Shown in pieces: positions 47,596-58,373 of a stretch of 64,000 nucleotides of DNA; position 1 is the stretch's first letter, and each line of letters begins with the position of its first letter. Position numbers and translations under genes: made by a program. Source of the DNA: Cryphonectria parasitica EP155. Its lineage: Eukaryota; Ascomycota; Sordariomycetes; Diaporthales; Cryphonectriaceae. The stretch covers positions 1,967,630 through 2,031,629 of the forward strand of contig NW_024468916.1 in the NCBI RefSeq assembly GCF_011745365.1, given 5' to 3'. The notes under the pieces are model-generated. The model did not search any database. It had not been told where the DNA came from and saw only the letters and a list, made by a program, of their open reading frames with translations.

Positions 47596-49050
47596 ATGGT
47601 ATTGCAGCACTTAGTGGTTCTCATTTCCTCTTCAGTTCTGATTGGATATCTTTGAGACCTTACTAGTTAGTCGCTGGTCCCCATCCAGTCTGGCCAATGC
47701 CCATCAACTCGAATCGAATCTCTTCATGCGTCCACATGATCTTGAACTCCCTTCAAAACGACATAATGCAGACATTTATCAATCTGCCGTTTCCACTACT
47801 GCATCTTGGAGATCACGGGATCCAGGGGCAACGTGCACCCAAGAGCAGAATGCCTAGCCGTTTCAATATCGTGAGGGTAATCCCATCCTTTTCGGGCTTA
47901 ATTGTCTGCCAATGTCGCATCACCAATGGGGTCTGCCCCCTGCGCCTCAACCACATTCAAATCTGCTGCAAGTGGAGTTGAGCTTCCATTTCCGGCCTCT
48001 CCCCTCTTACCTGCGTATGCAAGATGTGCGACAGCGTGGTTCCAAGAGAATGCCCATGCTACACAGTATATCGCCGATCTGCAGTGAACATGTCAAATGA
48101 TCCACTCGCCGTATTACCCCAAGAGCCACTGTTCTTATTCTTTTGATCATCAGGCACTGGCAGCAAGCTGTGCTGCACATCAGATCTGAGTGCTTGATCA
48201 GGGGATCCATACGTCCGCCCGCTCCACCCGGATTTGTCACAGCCCACCACACCGGACTGGACTGGAACACAATGAACTCAGTCGAGTTTACCTGCAAGGG
48301 AAGGGATGCCGTCGAAGCAACCACGGGGATTTCGGCTGGCCCATATCAAAACGATAGATTTTTTTTTCTGGATCGATGGGACGAGGCTCCTCTCAAGACT
48401 TCGTCATTCAGCTGAAAGGAGTTCAAGATGAGAAGCGGGAAGTTGGTCAGCCTCTTCTTGACCAACAGGCTATGTCACCTCTCGGCGTCTCGGCAAAATG
48501 TCTCTAGATTCTGCCGAACAATTGCGGGTCTACGGACTTTGCAGCTCAAACAGGTCGAGTCGGCCTCAATGGCATTTGACAGTTTCCCCAGCCTTGTATA
48601 CTGTGGCTGACCACTCTAGAGCTCGAGACGGTTGCCTTGAGGTTCCAAGAGGGAGAAAGCGAGTTCTTGAAGTGCGGTTCGAGACTACTGTCCTCCTAGG
48701 TCTTGAAAGTCAGGCACACCCAGGCTTCTTTCTCCTCTCCAGCCGTCATTCGATTCAGTGCGTCAGTCTGGAGGTGTGTGATCCAACTTACAATCACATT
48801 TTGAGTCCGCAAACGGTCTTGAAAATCATGTCACCACAGGACCAGCTGGAGGTAGGCTGCGTTGCAAGGTGATACAGGCTGTCGAGCAACCTAAACATGT
48901 TGGTCACTGTAGTTGCTAGCGTTTTCGAATTCAATATGTGGCTCTTCCTGCCCAAGACGAAGTAATTATTCCCCTGTTGTGATGCTTGAGTCTTGACAAC
49001 CGCCTCGGGATCATTTGCCCGCTACATAGTGCAAAGCCATACTATCGCAG
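47596..49050 (+). pseudogene. Coding-like but frame-scrambled sequence upstream of the membrane protein
   Basis: Several protein-like stretches on the plus strand switch frames over 1.4 kb: a signal-peptide-like MVLQHLVVLISSSVLIGYL at 47,596, an Ala/Pro-rich stretch at 47,926-48,087 (PASPLLPAYARCATAWFQEN), QDFVIQLKGVQDEKREV at about 48,395, and RVYGLCSSNR then DGCLEVPRGRKRVLEVRFET at 48,520-48,690. At least two joins can be made with plausible 63-64-nt introns (48,455-48,508 area and 48,555-48,618 area), but no full model connects to the downstream frame without stops. Either it is the multi-exon extracellular half of the following gene, unresolved here, or a decayed version of it. Confidence 0.3.
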
Positions 49051-49074
49051 GCTTTGTACGCCTTGGCTGCTGAT

Positions 49075-50643
49075 ATGTGCGCAGGAAAAAGTCAAGACAC
49101 GCGCTCCATACAGCCTCGCGAGCTGGATGAGCTCTACATGCACCCTAGCCCAAACAGTGTCGCGATTGCTCGGAAACAAAGGGAAACAACGCCTGACTTG
49201 GGCGATGAGGCGCCTCACTGGCTAGAGGATCGTGCTCTTGTCACGAGGAAGGAGGCGAGACACCAAGACGGCAAGCCGACTGTGTTCTCCACGACGACGG
49301 TTGTCAGCAGCCTAACGACAACCGTCGGGGAGGGCACGACCTCAACAGCAACCGTCAACACGATCAAGATCGTGACAACCTTGAGTGTCAACACGAGCGT
49401 CCTCACCGAGCAAGTCAGACACGCTACGTCTGACCTGAGCTCACCACAGAAGCGCAACAGGCCTTCACGAGTTGAGGGGTTGGATACTTACTCATCCCTT
49501 CTGCTCACTAGTGACACCACTCTTTCCCGGCCGTTTGTGACGAACTCGGACGACAAATCAAGAGGGCTGTTGACACCAAAGCAAAGACAAATTCCAGACG
49601 CTGGCACAATTACATCCATGATCACAGTCATCTCGCGAGTTCTGGTTACATCAGCACCGTCACCAGCCCCAGTGACCGACACCGCTCGATCACTGTCGAC
49701 AGTCACCATCACATCACCAATCATCCCAACTATTACTTCAACCCCGGTACCAACAACAACAACGACCCCTTTCTTTAGTGGACCTGCCGGGTCCTCATCC
49801 CCTACTGTTGGTCTTTCCGCCCCAACATCCACATCTTCCCTGACCTCTCCAGCGCACGCCTCGCCCCCGAGCATACGTGTCGTAGCAGGCCTCGTGGTCG
49901 GCGCAGTTCTCAGCGCTCTACTGCTCGTGTCGCTTATTGCCTTGTGCCTGAGACGCAGGCACAGGAATCGGTCCAGTCCTACGCACGTGGATACAAATGG
50001 CGATGAAATTGGCTTCCCGGCCACTGTTGAGGCCGTACAATTCGCTACTACTGAGCTTGTAAGAGAAGGCTTCGATACCAACCTGGCGCCACCGACGAGG
50101 GTAGTCCCGCATGGCACGGCTCAGGGGTTGTCAGGAGAAGTACGCTTGGTCGACAGTCCATTGTCTTCTCTAAGCCCGAGATGTAATGCCGAGCATGCCA
50201 TCAAACATGGCAGCGCAGCTGTCAAGCCGAGCATGCCGTCGAGCAACAAGGTGTTCCAGGAGATATGGGAAGAACTGAGCCTGCACGAGACCGACACAGC
50301 GTCGCCTCGATCAAGCCATCCGTCCGCTCTTCCAGCGCCGCTGTCCTTGGCCCGGCCCCAGGATCATCACAGTGTACGCTTGTCTGGGCATAGCAACATC
50401 ACCCAGGGCTGCAAGACAAGCGACCGTCAAAGCAGCATCGTCCACAGCCCAGAGGAGGCAGGACGGTCCGGCATGCTCGGCGGCGACGGCATCACGCCAT
50501 CTACACGACACCATGGAGGGTGGAACAGCAGCAGCAGTAGCATTCTGGAACCAGCTGATAATATAGCAGTGGCAAGCAAGCTTCCCACCTTCAAGAAGCG
50601 ATGGGGTCGCGTCTGGCCGGAATGGCTTGAGATCCAGGGGTGA
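49075..50643 (+). CDS. Ser/Thr-rich single-pass membrane protein (C-terminal half at least)
   Basis: A continuous frame, open from about 49,030, runs to a TGA after WPEWLEIQG. From the first ATG (49075) it gives 522 aa; a splice acceptor at 49,050 would make this the last exon of a longer gene. The first 260 residues are polar and Ser/Thr-rich, as in heavily O-glycosylated stalks (VFSTTTVVSSLTTTVGEGTT; PTITSTPVPTTTTTPFF). A single membrane helix follows at about residues 270-295 (VVAGLVVGAVLSALLLVSLI), with a CLRRRHRNR stop-transfer. A cytosolic tail of about 230 residues follows. The layout resembles fungal cell-wall sensors or mucin-like proteins, but no WSC or other ectodomain is visible in the open frame. 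Function not assigned. Confidence 0.65.
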   Translation: MCAGKSQDTRSIQPRELDELYMHPSPNSVAIARKQRETTPDLGDEAPHWLEDRALVTRKEARHQDGKPTVFSTTTVVSSLTTTVGEGTTSTATVNTIKIVTTLSVNTSVLTEQVRHATSDLSSPQKRNRPSRVEGLDTYSSLLLTSDTTLSRPFVTNSDDKSRGLLTPKQRQIPDAGTITSMITVISRVLVTSAPSPAPVTDTARSLSTVTITSPIIPTITSTPVPTTTTTPFFSGPAGSSSPTVGLSAPTSTSSLTSPAHASPPSIRVVAGLVVGAVLSALLLVSLIALCLRRRHRNRSSPTHVDTNGDEIGFPATVEAVQFATTELVREGFDTNLAPPTRVVPHGTAQGLSGEVRLVDSPLSSLSPRCNAEHAIKHGSAAVKPSMPSSNKVFQEIWEELSLHETDTASPRSSHPSALPAPLSLARPQDHHSVRLSGHSNITQGCKTSDRQSSIVHSPEEAGRSGMLGGDGITPSTRHHGGWNSSSSSILEPADNIAVASKLPTFKKRWGRVWPEWLEIQG

Positions 50644-51951
50644 CGACCAGGGCCATACGGAGCTGTCTGTAGCGACTGCTGGAGGGTTTATGGCAGTCTG
50701 AGGGTGATGAGGATGAGGATATTACAACCTGAGAGCAGATTTCTGTGTTTCCCAGTCCAGCTAGGTCAAAGGCGTGGACGACCATAAGAGGCGGCGAACC
50801 AGGAAGGTTGAAGCCTGATTGTCTGCACTTTCTGTAGTGAGTAAAAGGGGCCTGCTCAGACGAGGGTTTGTGCGATGCACCTTATTCGCAGCATGATCGC
50901 AGTGGCCATATGCATTGCAGTGTTGGTTGAGGACTATAATAACACCTACTACGTGCGTCACTGCTTCTTCAGTCCCTTATTCTTGCTGTCACATTTGTCG
51001 TAGCTGGACTTCTTCTCAAGCCAACCTAATTCCTAATTTAGATGCACTCAGAAAACATCCGTCTTGCCTCCTATAGATAAATTCCCCGGTAGAGGCGTTT
51101 GATGTGATCGAGGAGCGCAGGATGCCTGTCTGCATGATTTCACCGTTCATGCAAAGTCGTGGCTCGCTTAATCCTCTGCAGACGGAACCAACAATCCTGC
51201 GCAGATGTGATGTGAAACGCTTGTTTATGTTTCGGCCTCAAGGTATCATGCAGGAGACTGCTAATGCTATGGACCAATACGGGCCTCCATCGTACGATGT
51301 GTGGCTTGGCGGAGAGCTTTTTTTTTTTTTTTTTTTCTTCTTTTTTTTTACGTGATAAGCCATACTAAGGAAAAGTGGCTCGGACTGCACTTTGGATGTG
51401 CGCGAAGAAGACCAGGCTCATAGCTGTGGATGGATAGCAACTGTGAGGGCAAGGTGCTATCATATCACTTTCATGCGCTATGACACGCATACCCGGGCCA
51501 GCACAACGCCATGCGACCTCATCATATCTTCAAAATGTTTCTTTTTTTTTTTTCCTTGTCCAAACTCCCGATATTGTACACACAGGCAAAACACACAGCC
51601 GGCGCGAGCCACCTTTAATTTCGCCCCCTCCCGGGCCCTGAAGAATCTCAAGAGCCGGCCAGCCCTCTCCGTACTGGAAGCTCCGTGGTCCGTGTCCAAA
51701 GAACGCCATGCCATGTCGAGTGAAGATGTATATAAATACGCCATATGCAGCGGGGAATATTTCGATGTCGAGGTCTTGCCGCCCAAATGTCCCTGTCCCT
51801 TCCTTCCTTGCTTTGTTCCTCCCCATCGTCGTCGGTGTGAAGGGGTAGCGTCGTTGCGGGATCGAAGTTCTGCCGTCGGGTTCTTGATCTGGAGTCTCTT
51901 GTAGCCTGTAAACCTCATCGGCGCCAGTCCTCATCCAGCCCCCCTCCCTCA
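50644..51951. other. Intergenic, convergent 3' flanks
   Basis: About 1.3 kb. A T19 run occurs at 51,318-51,336, and a shorter T-run near 51,541. Short frames at 51.39-51.98 kb on both strands lack family support. Confidence 0.5.
51318..51350. repeat. Poly(T) tract
   Basis: About 19 consecutive thymines followed by CTTC and nine more, in non-coding sequence. Confidence 0.85.
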
Positions 51952-52533
51952 TCACCGATCTTTGTAGATATTCGGCTTCCACCCCTCCTTTGCCTCCTTC
52001 TCTTGCGCCATCTTCTCCTGCATGGGTCGCACCTCGGCCTCGATCCTCTCTCTTGCCCGCAATATCTTGCTCTGCAGGTAAAAGCTTCCCCCCTTCTGCG
52101 GATCATTAGCGTCGAATAGCCGCTTGAACCGCTCCATTACGTCCTCCATGTCTGCCTTGCCACCCTGCGGCGGCTTTACGTTCAGGATCTTGACAGCCTC
52201 GTCGAGCGTCATGCCGCTCGTGATGCTTGCGCGCCCAGATGCAGATGCACCGCCGGCTTTTTGCTGTGCACGCTGGTAGGAGGACGAGGCGGAGGCCTGC
52301 TTGTAGGCCTCGGCGAAGGCGCGGCCCACAACGCGGGTGCCAATGAGGACGACTTGGGTTATGAGGCGGTACGCCTAGAAGGATGCGGTAGTCAGTTTGC
52401 GAGTCCTCCTCGAGTAAGAGCATCCGCGCCAGACATCGCAAGAGGGAGGAAAGAAGAGATGCTCTGCGCCGTCTGTATCGGGCGAAAGGAAGCAAAGGAA
52501 TGTCGAAGCTCGGGGCTCGGGTCTTCTTACCAT
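51952..52533 (-). CDS. PAM16: Mitochondrial import motor subunit TIM16/PAM16
   Basis: Exon 1 (52533-52531) consists of the start codon alone, followed directly by GTAAGA; exon 2 is 52374-51952. Together they give 141 aa beginning M|AYRLITQVVLIGTRVVGRAF. The N-terminal hydrophobic segment, AEAYKQA, a Ser/Gln/Ala linker and the J-like domain (MTLDEAVKILNVKP; MERFKRLFDANDPQKGGSFY; LQSKILRARERIEAEV) match Tim16. The HPD triad of true J proteins is absent, as expected for this subunit: DANDP stands in that position. Pam16 binds Pam18 and restrains its stimulation of mtHsp70 at the TIM23 channel on the matrix side. A single-codon first exon is unusual but makes an N-terminus consistent with the family. 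Length is normal. Confidence 0.92.
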
Positions 52534-53206
52534 TGTGAACGACCGGATGCGCTGGTCTGCACCTCACAATCTATTACGGTGCCCACAACTATGAGATTGA
52601 AATATAGTCGTGTCAAATGGACGATTGCGCCCTCGAGGAGACGTCTTGAGAGTATGAGGATGAGGAGGCCAGAGAGGTGGAATCGTAGTCCAGAAGCTGG
52701 CTGCCGGCGAGGATGGCGACATGAAATTTTGCCGAAGGAGAAAAAGACCCCGGCTCGACCTTTGTGCCTGCCAAAGCCGCTTGCTGTGGCACCAAAAGGT
52801 TTGCCTGCCGGGTGTCAAGAGCTCAGGCACCCGCAGGCACTTGGCACCCCGGCATAGACCCTCCTGCAAGGACAAGCTGCAGGACAAGCTGGCCCCCCTG
52901 AACATCCTGACATCAACCTGCGAACTGCGTCTTGCTGTCCAGAAATTCCTCTTTTGACATCTGAAATTCTGCATGGTCTGCATAACGAGCCTTCCACCAC
53001 ACCACCCACCATATTCTTCATTTGACCAATCATTTCTCCTTTGAACGCGTGTCCTCTCTGCACTGAAGCAAGGGCAAAAGCCACCAGACAACAGCGTCTG
53101 CCGTATCCTCAGAGCAGGCAACGAACACGCCCTTGACAGCCTAACCAATCCTCCTCCCTCACCACCACCACCCAAACAAGAAACGAAGACAGACAGCAAG
53201 GCCAAC
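52534..53206. promoter_or_regulatory. Divergent promoter of TIM16 and YIP1-family genes
   Basis: About 670 nt between divergent starts. CT/AC-rich strings occupy the 5' leader of the plus-strand gene (CTCCTCCCTCACCACCACCACC). Overlapping short frames occur on both strands, with no family signal. Confidence 0.5.
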
Positions 53207-54283
53207 ATGGCACAGTACGGCTATGGCGCGCAGCCCCAAGGCAATCCAGCCTACGCGCCCCAGTCCGCCCAGAATCTCCAGTTCTACCCATCTTCGTATG
53301 GCGCACCAAACGATGTCTCGGGCCACGCAGCATCCTCGCAGTCTTCCTATGGCTACGGCGCACCCTCGGGCACGATGGGCGGTGGAGGAGCAAACTTTGG
53401 CTTTGGACCCGCGGCTGGTGTCTCGGGGCGCATGGGCGAGCAGGGCGGACTGAGGACCGGCTGGCTCGCAGCTTTCTCGGCAGAGGGTTACGAGGGCGAG
53501 CCCTCGCTGCTGGAGGAGCTGGACATCAACTTTGGACACATCCAGGCAAAGGTAGGTTCTCTTCTCCTGCCTTGCCTGTTTCCCTCTCTCTGTCTCTCTC
53601 TTGCTACTGGACAATACAAATACTGACTGAGATCACCCTTCCCCGCTTAATAGACAATAGCAGTCCTGAACCCCTTCCGACGAATCGACCAGCACCTTAT
53701 GGACGACAGCGACATCATAGGACCCCTGATCTTTCTCGTCTGCTTCGGCTTCCTGCTCGCCCTCTCCGGCACCCTCCATTTTGGCTACGTCTACGGCCTA
53801 TCATTGATGGGCTCGACCTCCCTACACGTCATCATCAGCCTCATGACTCCCCAAGACGATGCTGACCCGGGCAACCCCTCCCCAGCCGGTGCAACCCCTT
53901 ACGCCGGCGCGTCGTCTCCACAGCCGCCGTCCTCGCAGCACGGCCACCATCACCACGCCAACGAGCTGTCCGCGACGCTCACCTGGAGTCGGAGCGCCTC
54001 CGTGCTGGGCTACTGCATCATCCCGCTCCTAGCCATGAGCGTCGTCGGCGTCTTCATGCCCATGGATACCCCCATGGGCATCGTCATGACCTCCGCCGCC
54101 ATCATGTGGTGTACCTACAGCGCCTCGGGTATGTTCTGCGCCGTGGGCCGGCTGCGGAGCATGAGAGGTTTGGTCGCCTACCCACTGGCGCTGTTCTACG
54201 TAGGGTTTGGCATAATGACCATCTTTTCATCGCGAGGATCGGGGAACATGGCAAAGATCGTGGGCAGTGCGGGCACTTCGTAG
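53207..54283 (+). CDS. YIP1: YIP1-family Golgi membrane protein
   Basis: Exon 1 is 53207-53551 and exon 2 is 53654-54283 (324 aa). The N-terminal 100 residues are Gly/Tyr/Gln/Ser-rich and disordered (MAQYGYGAQPQGNPAYAPQS). The conserved Yip1 entry follows: EPSLLEELDINFGHI, then TIAVLNPFRRIDQHLMDDSD. About five membrane helices come next (IIGPLIFLVCFGFLLALSGT; SVLGYCIIPLLAMSVVGVFM; VAYPLALFYVGFGIMTIFSS). Yip1 proteins bind prenylated Rab GTPases and work in ER-Golgi COPII vesicle biogenesis, usually with Yif1. A poorly conserved Pro/His-rich insert (PPSSQHGHHHHANE) lies in a loop between helices; an insert there is common in filamentous fungi but its role is unknown. Both exon joins keep frame. 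Confidence 0.9.
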
Positions 54284-54731
54284 GCCGTGTGCCGTGGCTG
54301 GCAGTTTGGCGTAGCTCGAGGGAAAAAGGGACCCGTTCATCATAAGACGGGATGTGGGTATTTTTACGAGCAGGATACTAGATAGACACTTGCATGTGCG
54401 AATAGCATCATCAGTCAATCAAAAAGAAACTTGAAAAAAGAAAAGAGGAAATAAAAACATCTTGTATTGTGGTCATAAACTCCGTACGGCCCCCCCCCCC
54501 TTTAACAATATGCATTTTTTTCATAATAAAAAGAACAAGAACAGGAAATAAAACAAAGCCTGCCCTTCCCAAGGGCGGCACAAAGTTTCCCGCCCCCAAA
54601 TCCTCTCTTTGGAGGAAGTAAAAAAAACATTGCCCCTGATGGGGAAACACAGGGCCTCCCAAACGCCGAAGAAAAAAAACTTTGGGCCCCGAAAAACACG
54701 AGAGCCGAAGAGACAGAGAAAAATTTTGCCC
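54284..54731. other. Convergent 3' flanks of YIP1-family and RCC1 genes
   Basis: About 450 nt, A-rich, with a C11 run at 54,490-54,500. Frames crossing it are extensions of shadows. No gene. Confidence 0.5.
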
Positions 54732-56901
54732 TCAGGCGGCGTCCTCGTGGACGCTGGCCAGCATGCTGAACTGGCCACCGGCGCCGGCCCAGACGACCGA
54801 CGAGTCCCGCACCGCGCTGTTGTTAATCAGCGTGGGGACGAGGACGTCGCCGGCCGTCTCGCCGACGCCGCACTGGTAGTTGGAGTTGAACCCCCAACTG
54901 TAGGCTTTGCCCTCCCTGGTGACCACCAGGGAGGTGTCAGTGCCGGCGTCGGCACAGACGACCGCGCCGGGGATGTCCAGCACAGCCGGGACCACGAGGA
55001 TCCGCGGCTGGCCGCAGCCGTCGTAGACGCAGTTCTCCTGGGAGAACGCGTCGCGAGGGACGCCGACCTGGCTGCCGTCGATGCGGCCAAAGGCCAGGGC
55101 CTTGCCGTCCTCGGTGACGGCCACCGAGTGGTGCTCGCCGCCCACGATGCCGGTGACGACGTGGCCGGCCAGAGCCTCCACCAGCGTGGGCTGGAGGAGG
55201 GTGGCGTCGTCCTCGCCGGCGTCGGCCTCCACGCCGAGCTGGCTGAAGTTGTTGAGCCCCCAGGCCCAGACGCGGCCCTCGCCGTCGATGGCGAAGGAGT
55301 GGTACGAGCCGCAGGCGATCTTGGTGATCTTGACGCCGCGCTTGAAGTTGAGGCCGGCGGGGCGCAGGGCGGAGGCCTTCATGTCGCGCTCGACAACGCG
55401 ACGGCCCAGCTGGTTCTGCTCGGCGGCGCCCCAGGTCTGGATCTTGCCCTTGTTGTCAAGGGTCATGACGTGGTTGGAGCCGGTGGCGATGGCGACCACC
55501 TTGGTAGGCTCGGGGAGGAGGGCGGGGTACCACTGGATCTTTGTATCCTTGCTGAAGCCCAGGATGCCATCAGAGCACTGTATGTATTGTGTGTGTGTGT
55601 GTGTGGTCAGCAGGTGAAATAGGTTAGGGTGCGAAGAATGAGACCTTAGTTTCTAAGAAGTGTTTGTGAGTTGTAAGACTTACGCGGAATGTGCCCCAGG
55701 AGTAGACGCGACCATCCTCGGTGAGGGCGAAGGAGGCGCTGTCGGTGGCGGCGACCTGAACAAACTTGGTGCCAGGCGCGATGTTCTTCGTGTTCACCTC
55801 GGTAGGGGTGCTCTCACGAGGGTTGAGACCGGAATCGTCAGAGTCGGAATCGGAATCCTCCTCAGCAACGTCGACATTGCGCAGACCGCCATCCCACTGG
55901 GTGTCGCGACCCAGAGTGCCTTGATCGTTGACACCCCAGGTAAGGATCTTGTTGTCCTTGGTGAGGGCGATAGCATGCATGCCACCGCAGGCGACTTGGA
56001 CGACACCGACAAGCTCGGCAGACAGGTTGACATTCTTGCGGGGGCGCTTCACGTCGATGGGCTTCTTACCATCGACTTTGGTGGCACCGAGGCCAAGCTC
56101 ACCAGCACTGCCCTCGCCGAAGACGTAGACATCGAGAACCTGAGTGGGGGCAAAGTTGATCTGAACGCCAATCTTGACCTTGGGGGTAGGGGTAGCTTTC
56201 TTCTTGGGAGCAGCCTTGACGGTCTTCTCGCCGGTGACTTTGGCTTTCTTGGCAACGGGAGCATCGTTCTCCTTACCGTCATCGGCAGACTTGCGCTTTT
56301 GGGCAGGCTTCTTGGGAGCCGTGCTGGTCTTCTTGGAGGCCGTCTTGGTCTTCTTGGCGACAGGGCCCTCGTTCTCGCTCTCGTCCTCATCATCGACATC
56401 GGCAGACTTGCGCTTCTTGGTAGCAGTAGACTTCTTGATAGCAGACTTCTTGACAGCAGGCTTCTTGGCAGCAGCGGCCTTGGTCTTGCTGGCAGTGGTG
56501 GTAGAGGTAGACTTCTTAGCTGCGACAGACTTGGTCTTGGTGGCAGCGGGCTTCTCCTTGGGAGCCGTCTTGGCCTTCTTGGGGGCAGGGGCCTCGCTCT
56601 CATTCTCGTCCTCATCATCCTCATCCTCAGTAGCCTTACGCTTGCGCGACATGTTGGCGCGCAGAGAGGGAGCCTTGCCAGCAGACTTGGCAACGGGCTT
56701 CTTCTTGGTGCCTGCGGCTGGGTTGTTGTCGGCGGTGATGGCGCCTGACTTGGTATTGGTGGCCTTCTTTGAGGTAGCACGCGTCTTGGAGGGGGCGGTA
56801 GAGGAAGAAGTGGAGGTGGTAGTGGTCTTGGTCGCGCTCTTTCGAGAGACGCGCTGCTTGACGGACTGCGCAAGCGCAGCCACAGCCTTCTTGGGAGGCA
56901 T
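54732..56901 (-). CDS. RCC1/Pim1-type Ran guanine-nucleotide exchange factor
   Basis: Exon 1 is 56901-55684 and exon 2 is 55577-54732 (687 aa). The start ATG has A at -3 after a pyrimidine-rich leader. The first 245 residues are extremely Lys/Ala/Ser/Thr-rich, like histone H1 tails, with three imperfect repeats of a basic-acidic-basic unit. The beta-propeller begins at about residue 255 (VLDVYVFGEGSAGELGLG) and holds the RCC1 repeat signatures: VACGGMHAIALTKDNKILTW, YSWGTFR, IATGSNHVMTLDNKGKIQTW, KIACGSYHSFAIDGEGRVWA and VGGEHHSVAVTEDGKALAFG. RCC1 charges Ran with GTP on chromatin and so sets nuclear transport direction and spindle assembly. An acidic insert (EEDSDSDSDDSG) sits in the propeller. 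The intron contains a (CA)n tract. The lysine-rich tail is longer than I expect for the family. Confidence 0.92.
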
Positions 56902-58373
56902 TGTTGATTGATGACGGAGTGAGTGATGAGGGAACAAGATGAAAGTGTGAGAAACGCGTACTTGCTGGTCGTAGCGTTCAGGCGTGGGAAGAGAGGGAAT
57001 TGAATGTGGTGATGAATGCGGTGATGATGAGAGCTGTTGTTGCGTGTCAAAACGAAACGCGGATGAGGTTCTGTGATGAAGGAGAGAATGGATAATGATC
57101 TGGAGATCGAATTGGTAAACGAACTTCAAAGTTTGATTGTTATTGGTTATGTTTGATTCAAACTTCGAGAGCGCGTTCGAGGTAAGAAGGAAATTTCCCA
57201 AAGGTGCAACCAAAAACCCCACGACTATATAGCAATGGATGGAGGTCGAAGATCACAGATGCAGTCAAGTTGCAGGGGTGTGGCCCCGCTTTTCAAGCAG
57301 CAGTACAATAGCACAAAGAATCAATACAGCAAAAGTCCGTGCACGATGAAACAAACCTTGGAGGGAGCCTCATTATTGTCTGCAGGTTGGCAAGATCAGC
57401 CGCAGGACAATGCGTTCAAGTACCTATTGGAAGGTTGAGGTTTCTATTGAAGAGGATATGGCTCATTTTCATTGGTCGAGCCAAGCTTAAGTAGTTCTAT
57501 AAGGCTGGCTAAGTCATGTAAAGACAGGGGGATAAGGCCGCAATGGGGACGATCAATACTACTATGCATATACTCGCCCTTGCTTGCCAGTGGAACGGTG
57601 GAAAACAGAAAGATATTTTCGCATTTGGAAATCAGCTGGCTAATTCTAGAACGCGCACATTTCAAGTATGGGAATTCTATTGATATCCGCCTTGCGTTTG
57701 GACAAGTCCTTGTGGCCGTAGCCCTTGATTACGTCCACTAATAATCAGCCAAATCAGTCATCTGGTTGACCGCTCGCTCGATTTTCATATCAACTCTCCT
57801 CCTAGATATGTTCTGATCGTAATTGGAACCGCCCCTCTCGAAAAGTCCCCAGACCAGCCTCTCGTAGACGACCATTGCAGCACATTCCTTTCGAAGTACT
57901 GTTGCCGCGGGGCTTTATTCAAAATATATGATACTACCAGCGGGACGGCGTCGCTATGCTTGGCATGACACGTTCACCTGGCGCGGCCAGACACCTCGGC
58001 CCTGTCGCTTAATCACTTTTTACTCCCAATACAAGTAGTAGAGGGCCATAAATGAGACCTAAGGCCTATTCACGGCGATTTGGGACAAGACACGAGAACT
58101 TGGCGGCCGTGTAAGCTTACACCGTTTTAAGCCAGGCTTGCTGAGTATGCGACCATATCTGATTGACCTGCCTCCATGCCCTATGATTGAAGAAATAAAT
58201 TACACCCTGCCCAAGTCGATTCTCTTCGTCTTTGTTTCTGATTTCTTGTCTACTGCACGTTTACTGCTACCTTCATAGATACGCTCAATAATTGTTCAAG
58301 CTTCGAGTCCGTCATCTTGAGTCCCCCCAGCTGCGTACCCCTGTCGCACGCTCACCCCGAACCCTGGACCATC
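56902..58373. other. Intergenic upstream of the RCC1 gene
   Basis: About 1.5 kb. The first 300 nt hold the RCC1 leader and promoter. The rest has no supported gene; frames at 57.2-57.7 kb are short and unsupported. Confidence 0.5.

Noticed and set aside
54609..56748. Long plus-strand open frames (337 and 362 codons) opposite the RCC1 gene
   Set aside because: They mirror the RCC1 exons, are Leu/Gly/Ala/Asp repetitive without domain features, and arise from the biased codon use of the true gene.
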